Shown piece after piece: positions 6,326 to 9,836 of a DNA stretch of 9,836 nucleotides. The position numbers and the translations under genes are program-made. Each line of letters begins with the position of its first letter. The first letter of the stretch is position 1. The notes under the pieces were generated by a model. That model was not told the origin of the DNA and did no database searches. It saw only the letters and a program-made list of their open reading frames with translations. Source of the stretch: Butyricicoccus sp. (GTDB lineage Bacteria; Bacillota; Clostridia; Oscillospirales; Butyricicoccaceae); NCBI GenBank assembly GCA_031293105.1, contig JAUMSA010000246.1, forward strand, positions 1-9,836, in the 5' to 3' direction.

Positions 6326-7093
6326 TTAACCGGCTGCCTGTTCGGGGTCGGTCGGCAGACCGTCGGCATCCAAAATTTCCAGATGCACATGGGCGCCCTG
6401 CTCGGTTTCGGCCGGGACGACCGATGCCAGCGTACCCAGGACATCCCCAGCCTTGACCGAGCTGTCCTTTTTGACCTTGGCGTCCTCAGCCAGGCCGCGG
6501 TAGACCGCCGTGCGGCCGTCGCTCAGCTGCAAGGTGATGCAGGTGCCCCACAGGGCATCTTCGGTCACCTCGGTGACCGTGCCGTCCGCTACCGCATAGA
6601 CCCGGTCGCCGGCTGATGCGCCATAGTCGGTGCCCGTGTGCACACGCCAGTCGCCAAAGGTCTCCTGATAGACCAGTTTATCGCCCGAAAAAGCCTGCAC
6701 AACCGCACCGTCAAGCGGTTTGACCCAGACCGGCGCCGCGGTTTCCTTGGTTTCCTCCGGCGTCACCGTAGGTTCAGCTTGTTCGGCAGGCACTTCCGAT
6801 TCGGTCGGTTCCACCGGTTCGGTGGACTGGGTGACCGGCTCAGTCGCTTCCGGCAGCACCGTATCCACGGTCGTCTGGTCATCGGCCTCGCCCGCGGTGG
6901 GCGTCCAGGCCGTATCCTGTTTGGGCAGGTCTGGTGTGTATTCCACACCATCCATCGACGCGCCGTTGGTCAGCGGCGCAAAAAACAATACATAACCCGA
7001 GATCACAATTGCAGCAACGCAAAGGACCAGGATTATGTAAAATCCCTTGTCCTGTGCGGCACGTGCAGCAATATGCCTTCCGTCTTTTCGCAT
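6326..7093 (-). CDS. spoIIQ: SpoIIQ-like M23/LytM-domain sporulation protein
   Basis: In Bacillus and Clostridioides, SpoIIQ is made in the forespore and pairs across the septum with SpoIIIAH for engulfment. This protein has 255 residues: a short basic cytosolic N-terminus, one membrane helix (about 18-38), a Glu/Pro/Thr-rich linker (about 50-120) and a LytM (M23) domain (about 122-250). The zinc ligands HTGTD (H152, D156) and HVHLE (H237, with H235 the usual catalytic histidine of HxH) are present. The other family histidine, normally in YxHL, is absent: the segment reads VYRGL (197-201). The start at 7093 is chosen because GGAGG (7102-7106) lies 8 bases upstream. Its place directly after spoIID supports the SpoIIQ call over a generic M23 peptidase. 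The gap to spoIID is 65 bases and holds a possible forespore promoter. Confidence 0.88.
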   Translation of the reverse strand: MRKDGRHIAARAAQDKGFYIILVLCVAAIVISGYVLFFAPLTNGASMDGVEYTPDLPKQDTAWTPTAGEADDQTTVDTVLPEATEPVTQSTEPVEPTESEVPAEQAEPTVTPEETKETAAPVWVKPLDGAVVQAFSGDKLVYQETFGDWRVHTGTDYGASAGDRVYAVADGTVTEVTEDALWGTCITLQLSDGRTAVYRGLAEDAKVKKDSSVKAGDVLGTLASVVPAETEQGAHVHLEILDADGLPTDPEQAAG

Positions 7094-7111
7094 ATTTTCC
7101 ACCTCCGCCCT

Positions 7112-7141
7112 TAGTATGGACAGGGTGTTTGCCGCTTATAC
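7112..7141 (-). promoter_or_regulatory. Sigma-G/sigma-F-like forespore promoter before spoIIQ
   Basis: On the minus strand, GTATA (7137-7141) and CATACTA (7112-7118) are 18 bases apart. This fits the published B. subtilis sigma-G pattern GHATR-N18-CATNHTA at every defined position. Sigma-F recognises a related sequence; its GGNNANANT -10 is matched here (7113-7121) except for the second G. B. subtilis spoIIQ is a forespore gene. A caution: transcription would start only about 12-13 bases before the ATG, close to or inside the GGAGG. Confidence 0.5.
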
Positions 7142-7158
7142 CGCGTTTTTTCCGAAAA

Positions 7159-8169
7159 TCAGGAAGTACCCGACCAGGTGCCCAGCGTGGTGCCCGTGTA
7201 GTAATGCGCGAGGATTTCTGCATAGCTGCTGCCCTGTTCGGCCATGTATTTGGCGCCATATTGGCTCAGTCCTACGCCATGGCCATAGCCGGTCGTTTGG
7301 AAGGTGATGTTGTCATCGTCAAAGGAAATGGTAAAGTTGGTCGAGTTGAGCCCTAGTGTTTCCCGCAGATCAACGCCTGTGACTTGTACGCCGCCGAGTT
7401 TGACCGTTTTGATGCCGCCGGCTGCCGAGCGGACGCTGGCCTTGAACCAGGTTGCAGGTTCTCCGGTCAGGTCGGCGGACGGGATGGCTTCGGCGATGGT
7501 ATCGCGGAACTCCTGCAAAGAGAAGGTGACTTCGCCCTTGTATTTGGGGCATTCCTCCCCGCCCGGACTGTCCACATTGGTTAGGTAGGGCACGTCGCTG
7601 CCCCACACATCAGCCGAGGACTCGGTTTTTTCGCCCGCTGCGGCGCAGAACACGGCGATGATGGGTTGATCTTCGTATAAAATAATCTGCCCGCGTGTGG
7701 CTTCTACGGCCTGCAAAATCGCATTCTCATAGGTATCGGCCTCGCTGCCCCAGCGGCCGCTTGCCTCGGCCGCCAAATCGATGTAGGCGGCACAGTGGTG
7801 ATAATCGTCGCATACATCGGCGTCCTCGTGCTCGGCCGGACGGCCAGCCGCCTGTTTGTAAGCCGCGTACGTCCGTGCGGCAACCGCCTGCGCCTTGAGC
7901 GCCTCTTCCGGGAAATCGGGCGAGATCTCGGCCGCGACTACACCGGCGACATAGTCCTCCAGATTCATCTCCCGCGCCTTGCCGTCCACCTGGACAGTGA
8001 TTTTGACATCGTCCCCACTCGAGCTGGTCAGGCTTGAGGATTCTGCATGTACGCTGAGCACATCTTGCGCCAACTCGCCGATTCCCTGGCCATCCAGACG
8101 ATTGGCTGCCAGCGGAAGAATATAGATAAAGCCGGTCAAAACCAGACCAAGTATCAAAAATTTTCGCAT
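7159..8169 (-). CDS. spoIID: SpoIID, sporulation peptidoglycan lytic transglycosylase
   Basis: SpoIID cleaves glycan strands at the leading edge of the engulfing membrane from the mother-cell side, with SpoIIP and SpoIIM in known systems. The protein has 336 residues, with an N-terminal membrane anchor at about 3-22. NLEDYVAGVVAAEISP (69-84) carries the catalytic glutamate, E81. ALKAQAVAARTYA (90-102) and the C-terminal GYGHGVGLSQYGA (294-306) are family hallmarks. C120 and C126 in VCDDYHHC correspond to the zinc-binding insert of clostridial SpoIID. The usual 'FHSxSGG' segment here reads FCAAAGEKT (174-182). The start at 8169 is chosen over 8175 because AAGGAGG (8176-8182) lies 6 bases before it but touches the upstream ATG. 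It is the first gene of a two-gene cluster with spoIIQ. A mother-cell sigma-E promoter is expected, but I see no convincing one. Confidence 0.95.
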   Translation of the reverse strand: MRKFLILGLVLTGFIYILPLAANRLDGQGIGELAQDVLSVHAESSSLTSSSGDDVKITVQVDGKAREMNLEDYVAGVVAAEISPDFPEEALKAQAVAARTYAAYKQAAGRPAEHEDADVCDDYHHCAAYIDLAAEASGRWGSEADTYENAILQAVEATRGQIILYEDQPIIAVFCAAAGEKTESSADVWGSDVPYLTNVDSPGGEECPKYKGEVTFSLQEFRDTIAEAIPSADLTGEPATWFKASVRSAAGGIKTVKLGGVQVTGVDLRETLGLNSTNFTISFDDDNITFQTTGYGHGVGLSQYGAKYMAEQGSSYAEILAHYYTGTTLGTWSGTS

Positions 8170-8221
8170 TTTCATCCTCCTTGACTTTTGTGCTTTCCCG
8201 GTATTTTCACGCGCTGGCAGA

Positions 8222-8250
8222 TTGACTTTATTGCAGGAGTGCGATAAAAT
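8222..8250 (+). promoter_or_regulatory. Sigma-A-type promoter of citrate synthase
   Basis: A -35 TTGACT (8222-8227) and -10 TAAAAT (8245-8250) are separated by 17 bases, 42 bases before the ATG. The same TTGACTTT sequence occurs 41 bases upstream at 8181-8188, with a weaker possible -10 (TATTTT at 8202-8207). Confidence 0.75.
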
Positions 8251-8292
8251 AAATTCATTACACATAGATTCGGATAGAAGGAGTGTACGTCT

Positions 8293-9675
8293 ATGCCTAT
8301 GAATCATCAGATGGGGGAAATCGATTCCGATGTTATATCTACTCTATGCACGAATTTAGAGCCGTATAACAGTATTTCCCCCGACAAGTTCACCCGCTAT
8401 GGCGCGAAACGCGGCTTGCGTAACGCCGACGGCACCGGCGTACTGGCTGGCATCACCCGGTTAAGTAACGTACACGGCTACCTGCTTAATGAAGGCGAAC
8501 GCGAACCCATTCAGGGCCGGTTAAGCTATCGCGGCATTGACCTATATGACCTGCTGCATGGCTTTGAATCGGAAAACCGGTTTGGCTTTGGGGAAGTCGC
8601 CTTTTTGCTGCTTTCGGGTAGGCTCCCCACGGAGCAGCAGCTTTTTGATTTCCGGCAGGCGATCGGTAAGGCCCGGGAATTGCCCGAAAACTTCACCGAG
8701 GACATGATTATGCGCGCTCCGAGCCGGGATATTATGAACAAACTGGCCAGTGCGACGCTGGCGCTGTATTCGTATGACCCCAATCCGGACGATACCTCCC
8801 CGGAGAATATTATGCGCCAATCAATGAGTCTAATTTCCAAGTTTCCGGTCATCATTTCACATGCTTATCAAGCAAAACGGCGCTATTTCGACGGCGATTC
8901 CATGTATCTGCACAATCCCGACCCGGGTCGCTCGACGGCGGAAAATATCCTGCACCTGATCCGCCCGGACGGAAATTACACCGATGCCGAAGCCAAGCTG
9001 CTGGACCGGTGCCTGATTATCCATGCCGAGCATGGCGGCGGTAATAACTCGGCGTTTGCAACCCGTGTTGTATCCTCGTCGGGAACCGATACCTATTCGG
9101 CGGTCGCTGCCGCTGTGGGCGCGCTCAAAGGCCCCCGGCATGGTGGCGCAAACATCAAGGTGTGCCAGATGTTCGACGATATCAAAGAGCATGTGTCCGA
9201 CTGGAAGGACGATGACGAGATCTATGCTTATCTGCTGAAAATCTTACATAAAGAAGCGGGCGACCATTCCGGCCTGATTTACGGTATGGGCCATGCGGTC
9301 TATACCCTGAGCGACCCGCGCGCGGTCGCACTCAAGGCAGCCGCCCGTCCGCTCGCCGAAAAGCTGGGCAAGACCGAAGAAATGGCCCTCATCGAAGCGG
9401 TCGAACGGTTGACACCTCAAGCATTTGCCGAAGTGCGCGGCGACGATGTCAAAGTCATGTGTGCGAATGTGGATATGTATTCTGGGTTTGTCTATCATAT
9501 GTTGGGCATCCCCCGTGAAATGTTCACTCCGTTGTTCGCCACCGCCCGCATCGCCGGCTGGCTGGCGCACCGCATGGAAGAAGTTATGACCGGCGGCAAA
9601 ATCATCCGTCCGGCGTACAAGCCCATCATCAAAGACCGCAAGTATATTCCCATCGGCAAACGCACCGAAGAATAA
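8293..9675 (+). CDS. gltA: Citrate synthase
   Basis: The enzyme condenses acetyl-CoA and oxaloacetate to citrate, the entry to the (often incomplete) TCA cycle that supplies 2-oxoglutarate and glutamate in Clostridia. It has 460 residues; the extended N-terminus with YGAKRGLRNADGTGVLAGIT (36-55) is typical of the Firmicutes form. Active-site segments are in order: HAEHGGGNNSA (244-254) with the first catalytic histidine, GPRHGGAN (280-287), GMGHAVY (331-337) with H334, DPR (341-343) with the conserved arginine, and ANVDMYSG (391-398) with the catalytic D394. The residue after H334 is Ala where many homologues have Arg; I recall GHAVY in the clostridial branch, so activity is still expected. 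AAGGAG (8278-8283) lies 9 bases before the ATG at 8293; an in-frame ATG at 8299 is less well placed. A 2-methylcitrate synthase role cannot be excluded. No terminator is visible before the insertion sequence that follows. Confidence 0.96.
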   Translation: MPMNHQMGEIDSDVISTLCTNLEPYNSISPDKFTRYGAKRGLRNADGTGVLAGITRLSNVHGYLLNEGEREPIQGRLSYRGIDLYDLLHGFESENRFGFGEVAFLLLSGRLPTEQQLFDFRQAIGKARELPENFTEDMIMRAPSRDIMNKLASATLALYSYDPNPDDTSPENIMRQSMSLISKFPVIISHAYQAKRRYFDGDSMYLHNPDPGRSTAENILHLIRPDGNYTDAEAKLLDRCLIIHAEHGGGNNSAFATRVVSSSGTDTYSAVAAAVGALKGPRHGGANIKVCQMFDDIKEHVSDWKDDDEIYAYLLKILHKEAGDHSGLIYGMGHAVYTLSDPRAVALKAAARPLAEKLGKTEEMALIEAVERLTPQAFAEVRGDDVKVMCANVDMYSGFVYHMLGIPREMFTPLFATARIAGWLAHRMEEVMTGGKIIRPAYKPIIKDRKYIPIGKRTEE

Positions 9676-9757
9676 ACAAGACCCTGACTGTTCCAAGTGG
9701 ACTGCCCCAGATTGTGCGGACAGTACGAAAAAGAGCCCTGGTAGGAAAGATTGAGTT

Positions 9758-9836
9758 TTAAGCGGAGAGGCGTCGCGCAAGCGGCGCCTCTCCAGTCTTT
9801 AGCTGGATGCGCTCATGGTTGTAAAAGTAGATGTAG
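9758..9836 (-). CDS. IS3-family transposase (OrfB), C-terminal end, partial
   Basis: The minus strand from the window edge reads YIYFYNHERIQLKTG... and ends RRLSA before a TAA at 9758-9760. 'YI.fYN.eRiq.kt..aP' is the characteristic C-terminus of the IS3-family integrase-type (DDE) transposase, just after the catalytic core. Only 25 complete codons are present, so catalytic residues and the OrfA frameshift lie outside. The call is firm at family level; subgroup (IS150-like) is a guess. Confidence 0.85.
   Translation of the reverse strand, partial: YIYFYNHERIQLKTGEAPLARRLSA
9764..9793. other. Long GC-rich hairpin with GCAA tetraloop at the transposase 3' end
   Basis: GGAGAGGCGTCGC (9764-9776) pairs with GCGGCGCCTCTCC (9781-9793) as a 13-bp stem with a single G-T wobble. 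On + the loop is GCAA, a stable GNRA tetraloop. AGTCTTTAGC follows on +, a poor T-tract. The hairpin lies inside the last transposase codons and faces transcription arriving from citrate synthase, which lacks another visible terminator. Confidence 0.65.

Larger units (their letters stand above)
9698..9836 (-). mobile_element. End of an IS3-family insertion sequence (cut by the window edge)
   Basis: The transposase C-terminus reads on the minus strand, and beyond it lies a terminal-repeat-like stretch starting TGGACTGCCCC at 9698 with GGACAGT at 9718-9724. IS3-family ends typically begin TG and carry an ACTG...CAGT arrangement. The exact boundary is uncertain: TG at 9685 or 9689 is also possible. 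The other end lies outside the window, so neither the inverted repeat nor a target duplication can be confirmed. The border falls about 22 bases after the citrate synthase stop. Confidence 0.7.

Noticed and set aside
6638..7114. A 158-codon plus-strand frame over spoIIQ with Arg/Phe/Gly-rich sequence
   Set aside because: It is the complement of the low-complexity Glu/Pro/Thr linker; the repeats reflect that linker and not a separate gene.
8170..8292. A sigma-E promoter for spoIID
   Set aside because: Such a promoter is expected from family knowledge, but no sequence in the spacer matches both boxes at proper spacing well enough to claim.

Overview
The window looks like chromosomal DNA from a spore-forming, gut-type Clostridia bacterium, probably near Butyricicoccus or Agathobaculum in the Oscillospiraceae/Butyricicoccaceae neighbourhood. 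The evidence is a long SLH-domain surface protein, a spoIID-spoIIQ sporulation pair, a Firmicutes citrate synthase with an N-terminal extension, a YqhD-type NADPH alcohol dehydrogenase, strong AGGAGG-type ribosome sites and moderately high GC. The genus is a guess; the class is fairly safe.

Layout. Bases 1-99 hold the possible end of an unidentified reading frame on +. Bases 99-3296 (+) encode a 1065-residue S-layer/SLH protein with an unusual, poorly supported start. It ends in a strong two-way terminator shared with a convergent gene at 3380-3991 (-), an orphan phage-tail-fibre-like protein with its own promoter. A 272-base divergent spacer (3992-4263) holds one good promoter for each side plus a near-perfect palindrome. 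Bases 4264-4941 (+) encode a cytosolic protein with an HExxH motif flanked by two CxxC pairs, from a conserved family of unknown function. Two consecutive hairpins end that unit, and an extended -10 promoter drives the alcohol dehydrogenase at 5091-6284 (+). A GC-rich two-way hairpin separates it from spoIIQ (6326-7093, -), which lies downstream of spoIID (7159-8169, -). A divergent spacer then leads to citrate synthase (8293-9675, +). The window closes with the end of an IS3-family insertion sequence whose transposase reads on -.

How the genes work together. Most are independent single-gene units, each with its own promoter and terminator. The clear functional pair is spoIID/spoIIQ: both products act at the engulfing septum during sporulation, SpoIID in the mother cell and SpoIIQ in the forespore. 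The 65-base gap between them contains a match to the forespore sigma-G (and related sigma-F) promoter pattern, which fits spoIIQ needing its own compartment-specific expression. Citrate synthase and the alcohol dehydrogenase are housekeeping and fermentative metabolism, with no pathway partners in view.

No complete new system such as a defence island or CRISPR is visible. The items most worth checking are the odd 5' end of the S-layer gene, the HExxH/4-Cys protein, the orphan tail-fibre gene, the forespore promoter of spoIIQ, and the hairpin at the IS end beside citrate synthase.
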